Positions 42,725-51,077 of a DNA stretch of 64,000 nucleotides are shown piece by piece. The stretch covers positions 1 to 64,000 of the forward strand of contig DASTIC010000133.1 in NCBI GenBank assembly GCA_035717845.1, in the 5' to 3' direction. The position numbers and the translations under genes were made by a program. Origin of the DNA: DASSUW01 sp035717845. Its GTDB lineage: Bacteria > Actinomycetota > Thermoleophilia > Solirubrobacterales > Solirubrobacteraceae. Below the pieces are notes generated by a model, which was not told the DNA's origin, did no database searches, and was given only the letters and a program-made list of their open reading frames with translations. Position 1 is the first letter of the stretch. Every line of letters begins with the position of its first letter.

Positions 42725-43086
42725 GTCGTCTGTCTCCTTGTCGCCTACTCGGCAGGGGTAGCCCCGGGCGGCTGCCGGGCCGAGCCGATCATCCGCCGCC
42801 GCCGACCGACGCACAAGGTGGCACGCACGTCGATCGCGGGGGTGGCCGCTCCCGCTAGGTGCACCCGAAAGGCCCGCACGCGGGAAGTCCCGCCGGACGC
42901 GTATTTCGGAGAAGGACCCTGCCACAGAGCAATGGCTAGGCGCCCAGGCCGGCGGTCGTCGACGTGAGCGCCGCAGCGGCCTCCGAACCTTGCGATTCGT
43001 CCATGGCGGGCGTCTCGGATGCGGGCCGGGCGGTCGCTCCCACACGGTCCGGCTCACTCGATCGGCGTGCGGACCCGTCTGCTGGT
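42725..43086. other. Intergenic region, no gene
   Basis: About 360 bp between divergent units. A GGATGATCGG string (reverse strand, near 42790) resembles a fragment of the GATGTG box but lacks the rest. No open frame has a ribosome site or family match. Confidence 0.4.
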
Positions 43087-43130
43087 CATTCGTTTCGGGT
43101 GATGTCCACGAGGCCGGGTTCGGTGAGCCT
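43087..43130 (+). promoter_or_regulatory. GATGTG-box promoter of amphi-Trp gene
   Basis: The box CATTCGTTTCGGGTGATGTC (43087-43106), 18 bp, then GAGCCT (43125-43130). ATG 43180 follows with its own ribosome site. Confidence 0.55.
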
Positions 43131-43179
43131 TCGTGCTCGAGTTGCCACCTCCCAGCAACCCACGAAGAAGGGCGAGTTG

Positions 43180-43398
43180 ATGGACATCTTCGAGGTAGAG
43201 CAGAAGGAGCGCCTCAGCCGCGAGGAGGTCGCAGCGCGGCTGCGCAACCTCGCCGACATGCTCGCGCGCCACAACGACATCGAGTTCGAGCGCGGCGGGA
43301 TGCGCTTCACGGTGCCCGTCCCCGACGAAGTCGAGCTCACGATCGAGCTGGAGATCGAGAGCGACAAGCGCGAGCTCGAGATCGAGCTGACCTGGTGA
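43180..43398 (+). CDS. Amphi-Trp domain protein
   Basis: 72 residues. The sequence MDIFEVEQKERLSREEVAAR, then LADMLARHNDIEFERGGMRF, TVPVPDEVELTIELEIES and ELEIELTW matches the amphi-Trp domain, a small module ending in a conserved Trp after alternating acidic strands. Function unknown; it is found in archaea and bacteria. A purine-rich GAAGGGCGAG precedes ATG 43180. Transcribed from a GATGTG-box promoter. Confidence 0.85.
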   Translation: MDIFEVEQKERLSREEVAARLRNLADMLARHNDIEFERGGMRFTVPVPDEVELTIELEIESDKRELEIELTW

Positions 43399-43595
43399 TC
43401 CGGGTCCCGGCCCGTCGCGTGCACGATTACGGTCTCCTCGCTCATCGTGGTTCCCGTTGCCGCCGGCGTAGGCCGACAGACACAGCATCGTCTCCGGCGG
43501 CGGGTCCACGGGCCGGGGTGCGCCCACCCGATCAGCCCGTGTGCCTCCTCCTCGGGTTCGCGCGAGTAGCCGCTGACCCGGCGCCCATCGCCAAT

Positions 43596-43639
43596 CACCT
43601 GATTCGGACGATGTGCCACCGGCTCGGCCCGCTTAGGTT
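43596..43639 (+). promoter_or_regulatory. GATGTG-box promoter, leaderless lipoprotein gene
   Basis: The box CACCTGATTCGGACGATGTG (43596-43615), 18 bp, TAGGTT (43634-43639), 6 bp, ATG 43646. The geometry predicts a leaderless mRNA. Confidence 0.65.
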
Positions 43640-43645
43640 CGTGGA

Positions 43646-44095
43646 ATGAGACCGACGCTCTCCGCCCTCGCCGTCGCGATCCTCATGTTGGTGCTCGGCG
43701 CGTGCGGCGACTCCTCAGAGGACGAGGCGACGACTCAGAGCCCGGAGGAGAAGGCCCAGGCCACCGTATGCGATGCCCGGGCCGACATCGGCAAGCAGGT
43801 CGACCAGCTCAAGAGCCTGACCGCGGCGACCGTCACGAAGGATGCGGTGACGCAGAGCCTGGACACGATCAAGAACGACCTCGGCGAAATGTCCAGCGCG
43901 CGAGCGGACCTCAGCAGCGACCGGCGCAGCCAGGCCGAGGCGGCCAACAAGGCGTTCTCGAGCTCCGTCGAAGAGATCAGGAGCGAGCTCCTTATCTCGC
44001 TCTCGGCGTCTGATGCCAAGACCGCGCTCGTCACGGCGCTCCAGCAACTTGAGGCTTCCTACAAGACCGCGTTCGAGCCGCTGGACTGCGGCTAG
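43646..44095 (+). CDS. Secreted lipoprotein, helical, unknown
   Basis: 149 residues. A type II signal peptide (LSALAVAILMLVLGACGDSS) has the lipobox LGAC, so Cys20 should be acylated. The mature part is acidic and helical (KQVDQLKSLTAATVTKDAV, DTIKNDLGEMSSARADL, SSSVEEIRSELLISLSA), with two further Cys (in TVCDARAD and PLDCG) that may form a disulfide. No named family. Its leaderless GATGTG-box promoter places it with the stress-type genes. Confidence 0.85.
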   Translation: MRPTLSALAVAILMLVLGACGDSSEDEATTQSPEEKAQATVCDARADIGKQVDQLKSLTAATVTKDAVTQSLDTIKNDLGEMSSARADLSSDRRSQAEAANKAFSSSVEEIRSELLISLSASDAKTALVTALQQLEASYKTAFEPLDCG

Positions 44096-44331
44096 GAGCA
44101 AGCGCGCTCCCATCTCTGCTCGAACGCGCACCTGCTCCATGCGTGCGCGTCTGCTGCTCCTTATCTGTGCTCGTGCTCACGCGCCAAGGCGCTGTTGGCG
44201 GGGCGTGGGGTTGGTGGTGCCGGCCGGGTGCGCGCGGACGCCCAGACTCTGGCGCCGACTGGCAGGCCCGGGATGGCGCACACCCCGGCATCGTGCGGCG
44301 AGTCGTCCGGACGGCCGTTCAAGCTGGCGCC

Positions 44332-44808
44332 ATGCCCGGGAGCGGCCAGCGCGACTCTGGGTTCGGCGCCCCCGCTGCCGAGCGTCTGGCCGCGGTCTTG
44401 CGGCGCAGACCACTCACCCCCCGCCGCGCGGCCGTCATCATCGCCGGCTATACCGCACTGGTGACGTTCGCGGGCGCCCTCGTCGGCTGGCTGGCGGACC
44501 GCAAGGACTTCGACAGCTTCGGTAATGCCCTCTGGTGGGCGCTGCAGACGGTCACCACCGTCGGGTACGGCGATGTCGTCCCCAGCAGCGGTACCGGCCG
44601 TGTGGTCGGGGCCTTCGTGATGATCAGCGGCATCGCGTTCCTCACGGTGATCACTGCTGCAGTGACCGCGGCCTTGATCGAAGCCGCCCGGCGCCGCCAG
44701 CCGACTTCGGATCGCGAACAGCTGGCGGAGCTGATGCAGGAGATGAGCGCGCGGCTCGCGGCGATCGAGGAACGGCTGGAAGAGCAGGGATCGCAACCAG
44801 GCGACTGA
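44332..44808 (+). CDS. Two-helix potassium channel
   Basis: 158 residues from ATG 44332. After a basic N-terminus, helix 1 is AAVIIAGYTALVTFAGALVG, the pore loop has ALQTVTTVGYGDVVPSSG with the GYGD filter, and helix 2 is VVGAFVMISGIAFLTVITAA. A C-terminal coiled-coil-like tail (AELMQEMSARLAAIEERLEE) may tetramerise. This is the Kch/KcsA-type Ion_trans_2 family without a ligand-binding domain. No strong ribosome site is seen before the ATG. The half channel at 8395 is a different subtype. Confidence 0.88.
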   Translation: MPGSGQRDSGFGAPAAERLAAVLRRRPLTPRRAAVIIAGYTALVTFAGALVGWLADRKDFDSFGNALWWALQTVTTVGYGDVVPSSGTGRVVGAFVMISGIAFLTVITAAVTAALIEAARRRQPTSDREQLAELMQEMSARLAAIEERLEEQGSQPGD

Positions 44809-44866
44809 CCGCGATCGACGTCCGATCGGCGCGGGCGACCGACATCGATGCCGTGCCTTTTCGTGC

Positions 44867-45523
44867 TCAGCCCACTGAGAACCAGCGATGCACGGGGGGC
44901 CCCTCGAGCGCCCCGACCTCGTCCTTCGTCAAGCTCAGGACGATCGAGTCGCTGTCCGCATGTTCGACCGCCCCGTACGGGATCACGACTTCGCGCCGGC
45001 CCCACAGGTGCCCGCGCTCCAGCACCACCGCCGCAATCAGGTCGTCCTCCACCACGAAGCCGTCGACGTGGCCAAGGTGATGTCCGTCAGCCGATGTGAC
45101 CGCGCTCGAACGGCGTAGCTCGATCTCGCCCTTCGGGACGCGGTCATACGACCACGGGACGCGAGCGTCGGGGTCGATGATGCTCGCGATGCCGTCCGCT
45201 CCCGGGTAGAGGGGAAGAGCGAGCATCTGCTGGATGCCGACTTCCCAGTCGGGATCCTCGACGGGAAACTCTCCGAGGCGCAGGAAGGCCGCTTCCTGCA
45301 GCGGCTCCAGGCGCTCGAGCTCTTCCGCACTGAAGTCCAGGCTGATGCCGTCGGCGGTCGACTCCGCACGGTCGATCGACACGAGCCTCGCCGCTTCGTG
45401 CTGATGCTCCGGCTGGACGACGAGATGCGTCACGCGTCGCGAGATCGGGTCGATCACGACGTCGGCCAATTCGCCGAAGGGCGAGTCGGCGCATCGGACC
45501 GGGCTACCAAGCACGAGGCGCAT
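44867..45523 (-). CDS. PRC-barrel domain protein, two barrels
   Basis: 218 residues. The N-terminal PRC-barrel has LGSPVRCADSPFGELADVVI, DPISRRVTHLVVQPEHQHEA and RLVSIDRAESTADG; the second, from about residue 140, has SSAVTSADGHHLGHVDGFVV, AVVLERGHLWGRREVVIPYG and AVEHADSDSIVLSL. Tandem PRC-barrel proteins of this sort are common in actinobacteria, of unknown role; single PRC-barrels occur in photosynthetic H subunits and RimM. A weak GATGTG box lies on the same strand upstream at 45580-45599. Confidence 0.88.
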   Translation of the reverse strand: MRLVLGSPVRCADSPFGELADVVIDPISRRVTHLVVQPEHQHEAARLVSIDRAESTADGISLDFSAEELERLEPLQEAAFLRLGEFPVEDPDWEVGIQQMLALPLYPGADGIASIIDPDARVPWSYDRVPKGEIELRRSSAVTSADGHHLGHVDGFVVEDDLIAAVVLERGHLWGRREVVIPYGAVEHADSDSIVLSLTKDEVGALEGPPVHRWFSVG

Positions 45524-45555
45524 GGGCCTTCATGGCGATCACGTCCATACTGGGG

Positions 45556-45599
45556 ATGGCACCACGCTTCGCGCCCGCTGACGTCATCCTGATGGGATG
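45556..45599 (-). promoter_or_regulatory. GATGTG-box, weak copy, upstream of PRC-barrel gene
   Basis: Reverse strand CATCCCATCAGGATGACGTC (45599 to 45580) keeps the dyad arms but its tail is GACGTC. The hexamer 18 bp on is TGCCAT, a poor -10. Read forward, the dyad also fits as CATCCTGATGGGATGATCCG. Confidence 0.3.
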
Positions 45600-45688
45600 A
45601 TCCGGCGGATCGCCGCGGACAGCAACCGGGCACGCTGGATTCGATCGGCCCACCGACCGCTCGCGAGGCGGATACGACCTGGCGGCGG

Positions 45689-47158
45689 TCATAGACCTGT
45701 TTGCGCCGCAATCCGTCCGGAGTCGATGGCGTCGCGGAACGCGCCGTAGTCGCGCTCGTTCTGGTCGGCGTAGTCCTCGGCGAACGACGCAAGCGCGCGG
45801 TCGAACGCGCCGCCCGACCCGAGGTAGGCGGCGATCGCGACTGCGTCGCCAGACCGGGCGTGCGCATGCGCAAGGGTCCAACCGCAGAGCTCCGCGTAAG
45901 CCACCATGGCGCTCGGTTCCATCGCCTCAATGGCCGCGGATCCCTTGCCGTCCCATAGCTGGCGGATGTAGAAGTCGCGCTGGGCGCCGTCGATCTCGGG
46001 CGTGCGGACCCAGCCGAGCATGATGTCGCTGGCTGCCTGCATCAGCCGCTGTCCCTCGACGACGCGCTGCCCATGCTGGGTGAACTTGCTCTTTCCCAGA
46101 TACGGCTCCAGCACCGACGGCGCGGCCTCTTTGAGCTGCAAGAACAGCGGGTCGCCGTCGTCGTTCCCGAGCATCAGCACGATCCAAGCGCGCGTGCCGA
46201 CGCTGCCGACGCCGACCACCTTGCGCGCGGCGTCGGCGTAGTGGAAGCGCTCGAGCAGGTGACGGCGGTCGCTCGGCAAGGTGCGCCGGTAGGAGCGGAT
46301 CACGGTGCGAACCATGTCCTCTAGCGAGGCGCGTTCCCCAGCAGGCAGGAGCTCCCCGATCGGGACGATCAGCGGCGGGTCGCTGATGATCCGCGGTTGT
46401 CCGTCAACGACCCGGGTGAGGCGGTCGGAGGCCCGCCGGCTGTCCTTCGTGCGCGCCTTGGCCACATTGCGATTGAACCGTTGTTGCTGCTTGGCGGTGG
46501 CTCGCGGAGCCCACACCTTGGCGAGTTCCTCGACGTCCAGGCGGGCGTACCAGAGGTCGAGCGCCCGCATCTGGGCGAACGCGCTCATTGCCTCCCGATA
46601 CGACCGCCCGACGGTCAGGTTGACCGGCTCGCGCTGTCGCGCTTTGAACCCGCGGTCGCGCCCGGCGACCGCGAAGCTGGCGACGAGGCGTTTGACGTCC
46701 CACTCGAACGGGCCGCGCAACGTCTCGTCGAAGTCGCTGAGCCCAAAGATCAACCGCCGGTCAGGAGCCGCGAAAGCTCCGAAATTCGACAGGTGCGCGT
46801 CGCCGCACAGCTGCGCGTGCAACCGGGTGGTTGGCATGGTCGCCAGGTCGGCGGCCATCAACGCCGCGGTCCCGCGGTAGAACGTGAACGGCGACGCCAG
46901 CATCCGCCCGTGGCGGATCGGCACCAGTTCCGGCAGCCGCGTCTGTGCCTCAGCTTCGAGCACCTCGACCGGATCGCGCCTGCCGGCCGGTGGCTCCCAA
47001 CGGCCATGCGCGGAGCGCGACGATTCCGCGCGCGCAGCCTTGCCTCTGGCCGCTCGCTCCGTCCTGGACGGATGCTCGACGCGTCCCCGCTGCCCGGTCC
47101 TGCCCACTCTGCCGGCGTCGCCCGCCCGACTGCTCCCGCGCGTAGTTGCCGTGCTCAC
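45689..47158 (-). CDS. DUF2252 family protein, second copy
   Basis: 489 residues. LHAQLCGDAHLSNFGAFAAP, IFGLSDFDETLRGPFEWD, VVGVGSVGTRAWIVLMLGND and VVEGQRLMQAASDIMLGW match the copy at 10100 block for block, so the two are paralogues. The kinase-like acidic loops are kept. The first 55 residues are basic and variable. The next gene on this strand (44867) lies 166 bp downstream and has its own box. No DUF6325 gene follows it, unlike the first copy. Confidence 0.9.
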   Translation of the reverse strand: MSTATTRGSSRAGDAGRVGRTGQRGRVEHPSRTERAARGKAARAESSRSAHGRWEPPAGRRDPVEVLEAEAQTRLPELVPIRHGRMLASPFTFYRGTAALMAADLATMPTTRLHAQLCGDAHLSNFGAFAAPDRRLIFGLSDFDETLRGPFEWDVKRLVASFAVAGRDRGFKARQREPVNLTVGRSYREAMSAFAQMRALDLWYARLDVEELAKVWAPRATAKQQQRFNRNVAKARTKDSRRASDRLTRVVDGQPRIISDPPLIVPIGELLPAGERASLEDMVRTVIRSYRRTLPSDRRHLLERFHYADAARKVVGVGSVGTRAWIVLMLGNDDGDPLFLQLKEAAPSVLEPYLGKSKFTQHGQRVVEGQRLMQAASDIMLGWVRTPEIDGAQRDFYIRQLWDGKGSAAIEAMEPSAMVAYAELCGWTLAHAHARSGDAVAIAAYLGSGGAFDRALASFAEDYADQNERDYGAFRDAIDSGRIAAQTGL

Positions 47159-47238
47159 CGGTCGTTTCCTCGCTCCTGGCTGGTGTTAAGGCCCGATGAC
47201 GGCGAACTGTCGCACGGGTAGTCGGCCGCGATCACCAT
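47155..47238 (-). pseudogene. Start of a PLD-N/SHOCT gene cut after eight residues
   Basis: The frame from ATG 47238 reads MVIAADYP, the same start as the proteins at 42724 (MVLFAADYP) and 59640 (MVMAADYP). It then changes to unrelated CDSSPSSGLNTSQERG and stops at 47155. The ribosome site region GAGGAGCGCGCC precedes it. The body of the gene was apparently deleted, and the junction lies near 47214, just before the DUF2252 start. Confidence 0.5.
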
Positions 47239-47480
47239 GGCGCGCTCCTCGTTGAAGTTCACGTCCGGGTTGCCCGACATCGTCTCCGGCGCGGGGTCGC
47301 TGAACAAGGATGCCTCCACCTCGACCAGCGGCGTGCCTGCCTTCTCCGAAACGCGAAGCCGGGCTCGCGACGTAGGGGACGCTCCGCGGTCGGCCTTCGC
47401 GTGGCGCTCGCCCACCGCGTCGAAGCCGCGCTGAGTACGGCCGGCGGCCCAGGAGACCGCCGCGACGAGGCCTGCGTGGG

Positions 47481-47519
47481 CGAACATTCGCGAACATTCG
47501 CGGTCGTGTGCGCTAGCGT
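47481..47519 (+). promoter_or_regulatory. Promoter with tandem CGAACATTCG repeats, leaderless gene
   Basis: Two adjacent 10-bp copies of CGAACATTCG (47481-47490, 47491-47500) lie 13 bp before a TAGCGT hexamer (47514-47519). ATG 47525 follows after 5 bp. The repeats occupy the -35 region and are likely operator half-sites. They resemble the CGAAC half of actinobacterial LexA boxes but not a full box. Confidence 0.5.
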
Positions 47520-47524
47520 CTCTC

Positions 47525-48046
47525 ATGGGTGCACACCCCCTATCCGCCGCCGTCGCGCCGTGGCACGATCGCGTGACAATGGAGACGAGACGTGCACGGG
47601 CGATCGCCGAGCGGCTGCATCTAGGCGACCGCGAGGAGGACGGAACGCCAGTCATCCGACACGTGCAACGTGTCGCGAGCACGGTGACCGACGAGGCTCG
47701 CGCTGTGGCCTGGCTGCACGAGGTCCTGGAGTGGACCGACGTGACCGAGCGAGAGCTGCTCGTCGCGGGCCTCACGAGCGATGAACTGCGCGCTCTCAGG
47801 CTTCTCAACCGGACGACCGACTCACGCTCGGACCGCAGCTACCTCGCTCATCTCGAGCTGATCGCGGGTGCGGCCGGCAGCTCCGGGCGTCTGGCACGCA
47901 TCGTGAAGGCCGCCGATCTGACCGATCGGTGCCTCCATCCCCGTGTCCGCCACGACGGCTGGTCGCCACCTTATGCCCGAGCGCTGCAACTGCTGTTGGA
48001 GGCGCGCGATGATCCGCACCGCGCAGGAACCGTCGCTATGGGGTAG
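47525..48046 (+). CDS. HD-domain-like protein with altered motif
   Basis: 173 residues. HVQRVASTVTDEARAVAWLH, then EVLEWTDVTERELLVAGL, TSDELRALRLLNRTTD and RLARIVKAADLTDRCLHP have the layout of small HD proteins related to the RelA/SpoT hydrolase domain. The HD dyad, usually LHDVLEDT, is LHEVLEWT here, so the Asp that binds metal is Glu and a second acidic residue is lost. Metal-dependent phosphohydrolase activity is therefore doubtful. The start is 5 bp after a -10 hexamer with no ribosome site. Confidence 0.7.
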   Translation: MGAHPLSAAVAPWHDRVTMETRRARAIAERLHLGDREEDGTPVIRHVQRVASTVTDEARAVAWLHEVLEWTDVTERELLVAGLTSDELRALRLLNRTTDSRSDRSYLAHLELIAGAAGSSGRLARIVKAADLTDRCLHPRVRHDGWSPPYARALQLLLEARDDPHRAGTVAMG

Positions 48047-48252
48047 GCCCCGGCAAACGCTCCGATCTCTGCTCGCACCGCTCGTTGCGAGTTCGTGCAG
48101 CGCGACCTCGGTCGATTTACGGTTGTGCCACTAGACGAGAGTGGGCGGGCAGCTCGCACTGGTCGTCCACGTCACCGCCGACTGCGAGAGCGCGCTCGCG
48201 CTCGTACGAGATCAGTGATCCTGGCGCCTGTCGGGGACGGGTCGAGATCGTC

Positions 48253-49428
48253 CTATAAGAGGGCAATCTGCTCGCGCTGGCCCGCAGCGAAGTCCGCCGC
48301 GAGTGCGCCGACAAGTAGGCCGAGCTCGGGGTCGGCCGGGTCGCCGTAGCGCACGCCGGCGAGCATCCGTTGGCGCTGGTGGCCGGGGTTGTCAGCCAAC
48401 GCGGCGACGGCGGCGAGTTCCGCCTCGCAGCCGAGCTCGGTGGCGTGCGGGGCGCATGCGGCGAGCAGGTCGTCGAGGATCTCGCGTGCCGGGCGGCGGC
48501 GGTCGCCCTCGGGGTCGATGAAGTCGGCGCGCATGCCGTCGCGCGTTGCGAGGAACCGGTTCTCGTCGAGCACCTCGGGATGCGCCGCGATCCCCGCGGG
48601 GAGGTGGACCTCGGTCGCCTCCAGCCGGACGATGCTCTGCACAAGCGCGGCCAGCGCAGCATTGTTCTCAGCGCGCGTCTGGGCGTCGAAGATACGCACC
48701 TCGATCGTGCCCAGCTTGGGCTGCAGCCGCACGTCCCACCATAGAAACGTCGGGTCGGGGAACGCTTGGCAGCGCAGGAGCACGTCGATGGCGTGCACGT
48801 ACTCCGCGTAGCTTTCGAAGGCGCGCGGGATGCCGACCCGCGGGAAGGCGCCGAAGATCGGCACGCGTGCTGATGCCAGTCCGCTGTCGCGCCCTTGCCA
48901 GAACGGCGAGTTGGCCGACAGCGCGAGCAGTAGTGGTATGTGGACTCGCATGCTCCGGAACGCTCGCACGGCGGCCTCGGCGCTAGGCACCGCCACATGC
49001 ACGTGCAGCGCGAACGTCGGCTCTCGCCGGGCGAGCTCGCGCATCGAGTCGTGGATCGACCGATAGCGCGCGCCCCCTGAGACCTCGACGTCGCTCCACA
49101 GCGCTCGGGGATGCGTCCCGGCGACGGCCGCGCGCGACCCGAGCGGCGCGAGGTCGGCGACGAGGGCAGCACGCAGATCCGCGAGCTCCGCCGCCGCGGC
49201 GGCGGCCGTCGGATGCGGCCGGCTGGCCAGCTCGAGCGTGCAACCATGCGTCTCCGCGCACGCGGCATCGGCGACGCGGCGCGACAGCGCCGGCAACACG
49301 TCGTCGATCCGCGAGGCGAGCGACCAGTCGTCGGGGTCGAGGAGCATCACCTCCTCCTCAACGCCCACCGTCCAGGGCGCCTCAGCGGCGGCCGGATTCC
49401 AGTCGGCCCAGGCTGGGAGCGCGCTCAT
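48253..49428 (-). CDS. Carboxylate-amine ligase, GCS2/YbdK type
   Basis: 391 residues. VGVEEEVMLLDPDDWSLASR (N-terminal acidic loop of GCS2), TLELASRPHPTAAAAAAEL, FALHVHVAVPSAEAAVRAFR, PLLLALSANSPFWQGRDSGL, ASARVPIFGAFPRVGIPRAF and PKLGTIEVRIFDAQTRAENN give the family order from end to end. GCS2/YbdK enzymes have weak gamma-glutamylcysteine ligase activity; other actinobacterial members act in ergothioneine or mycothiol-like routes, but no such pathway is seen here. Start at 49428. Confidence 0.9.
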   Translation of the reverse strand: MSALPAWADWNPAAAEAPWTVGVEEEVMLLDPDDWSLASRIDDVLPALSRRVADAACAETHGCTLELASRPHPTAAAAAAELADLRAALVADLAPLGSRAAVAGTHPRALWSDVEVSGGARYRSIHDSMRELARREPTFALHVHVAVPSAEAAVRAFRSMRVHIPLLLALSANSPFWQGRDSGLASARVPIFGAFPRVGIPRAFESYAEYVHAIDVLLRCQAFPDPTFLWWDVRLQPKLGTIEVRIFDAQTRAENNAALAALVQSIVRLEATEVHLPAGIAAHPEVLDENRFLATRDGMRADFIDPEGDRRRPAREILDDLLAACAPHATELGCEAELAAVAALADNPGHQRQRMLAGVRYGDPADPELGLLVGALAADFAAGQREQIALL

Positions 49429-49491
49429 CGCGGCACGAACCTGAGATCGGCGGGGGGCGACCAGCGCTGCTCGTTGCTCACGGCGTCTCCT

Positions 49492-51075
49492 TCATGCCAA
49501 GGCCGCTGCTTCGACAGAGGCCGAGGGCTCGATGTCCGGTAGGCGCATCATGCGGAACGCGTTGAAGAGCCCGAGCAGGCCCGCGAGGATCGGCACGAAC
49601 AGCGCGACTTGAAGGGCGAGGTTCGTCGCGTCGGTGTTGATGTCGAGGATCTCCTCCCGGACGGGCGGGGGCTCGTCGGCGAGCAGTTCGTCGAGTTGCG
49701 TGTTGCTGACGACCTGCGCGTCGTCTTCGAGCGTCTGCGCGATCTGCTGCTGTTGCGAGGAGGGGATCACGGGGCTGGCGTTGGTCATGTTCGTGAAGGC
49801 CAGCGAGAGGGTGGCGAGCAGGATGCCGCCGGCGACGGCCAGGCCGAACGAGAGCCCGAACGACCCCGACGCCGAGTTCACGCCGGCCGCCTCGCTGATC
49901 CGGTCGTCGTCGATCGGGGCGAGCGTGTAGTTGTTGAGCTGTGAGACGAGCAGACCGAGCCCGGCTCCCGCGATCACCAGCGGGATGAGCAGGTACCAGC
50001 CGGAGTCGGCGCGGGGCACGATCGGGATGATGAGCGCCAGGCCCAGCGTGTTCAGCGCGAAGCCGGCCCGGATGATCTCGGAGGCGCGCCGGCCGCCGGA
50101 CCTGCGCCCGGCGAGGATCGCGACGGCGAACATGGTCAGTGAGAGTGGAGCGAGCGACAGGCCCGTCTCCAGCGCGTCGTACTCGAGCTTGATCTGCAGG
50201 AAGATCGGCAGCGCGATCATCGCCCCGCCGAGCGTGATGTTCTGCAGCATCTGCCCGGTGAACCCGAGTCTGAAGTGCGGGAGCGCGAACAGATCCGGAT
50301 CGAGCAGGGTCACCTTGCCTGCGTGATGGCGCCGCACGAGCCAACGGGCGAGCGCCCACAGCGCGAGCGCGCCGATCGCGATCAGCAGCACCACGTAGTC
50401 GCCGCCCTCCTGCCACACCAGGATGCCCAGCACCACGCCGCCCATCCCGATCACGGACAGGCCCGCGCCGACCCCGTCGACCTGCCGCTCTCCCGTGTAC
50501 GGGACGTCCTTGAGGAGCCCGAGCTGCGACAGCACGACCGCGATGACCACGGCCTCCAGCAGGAAGCCGACGCGCCAGGACAGGTAGGTGGTGACGAAGC
50601 CGCCCAGCAGCGGGCCGACCGCAGCGGCGATCGCCGCTGCCGCCCCGACGAGCGCATAGGTCTTCTTCTGCGCCGCTCCCTCGAAGTTGCCATGGATCAG
50701 CGACTGCATCGCCGGCAGCAGCAGCGAGGCGCCGAGGCCGCCGATGATCGCCCAGAAGACGATGATCGCCGCCAGGCTCTGGGCGAGGGTCATCGCCACC
50801 GCTCCGATCGCGTACCCCAGCAGGCCCAGCACGTACGCCCGCTTGCGTCCGAACAGGTCGCCGACCTTGCTGCTGATGAGGATGAACGCAGCCGAGACCA
50901 GCGCCTCGAGCGCGATCGCGCTCTGGACCGAGCTCACCGTGGTGTCGAGGTCCCTGACGACGGCCGCGATCGACACGTTCATCAGGGACGTGTCGACGAC
51001 GAGCACGAACATCGCCGCCGCTAGCACGAGCGACAGCCGCGAGCTCCCCGCTGCCTTCGGGGATGGAACGCCCAT
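49492..51075 (-). CDS. MFS drug:H+ antiporter, DHA2 (14-TM) type
   Basis: 527 residues from ATG 51075. Motif A is SSKVGDLFGRKRAYVLGLLG, motif C LVGAAAAIAAAVGPLLGGF, TYLSWRVGFLLEAVVIAVVL follows, and VNSASGSFGLSFGLAVAGG is late. Fourteen helices are expected, with a soluble extracytoplasmic loop near the C-terminus (QQQQIAQTLEDDAQVVSNTQ). It exports drugs or lipids; the substrate is unknown. Its start is 2 bp from the stop of the amidotransferase gene, so the two are coupled. A second DHA2-type exporter is at 60209. Confidence 0.92.
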   Translation of the reverse strand: MGVPSPKAAGSSRLSLVLAAAMFVLVVDTSLMNVSIAAVVRDLDTTVSSVQSAIALEALVSAAFILISSKVGDLFGRKRAYVLGLLGYAIGAVAMTLAQSLAAIIVFWAIIGGLGASLLLPAMQSLIHGNFEGAAQKKTYALVGAAAAIAAAVGPLLGGFVTTYLSWRVGFLLEAVVIAVVLSQLGLLKDVPYTGERQVDGVGAGLSVIGMGGVVLGILVWQEGGDYVVLLIAIGALALWALARWLVRRHHAGKVTLLDPDLFALPHFRLGFTGQMLQNITLGGAMIALPIFLQIKLEYDALETGLSLAPLSLTMFAVAILAGRRSGGRRASEIIRAGFALNTLGLALIIPIVPRADSGWYLLIPLVIAGAGLGLLVSQLNNYTLAPIDDDRISEAAGVNSASGSFGLSFGLAVAGGILLATLSLAFTNMTNASPVIPSSQQQQIAQTLEDDAQVVSNTQLDELLADEPPPVREEILDINTDATNLALQVALFVPILAGLLGLFNAFRMMRLPDIEPSASVEAAALA

Positions 51076-51077
51076 CG

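Noticed and set aside
47481..47500. SOS (LexA) box
   Set aside because: The repeats contain CGAAC but not the CGAAC-N4-GTTCG spacing of the actinobacterial box.
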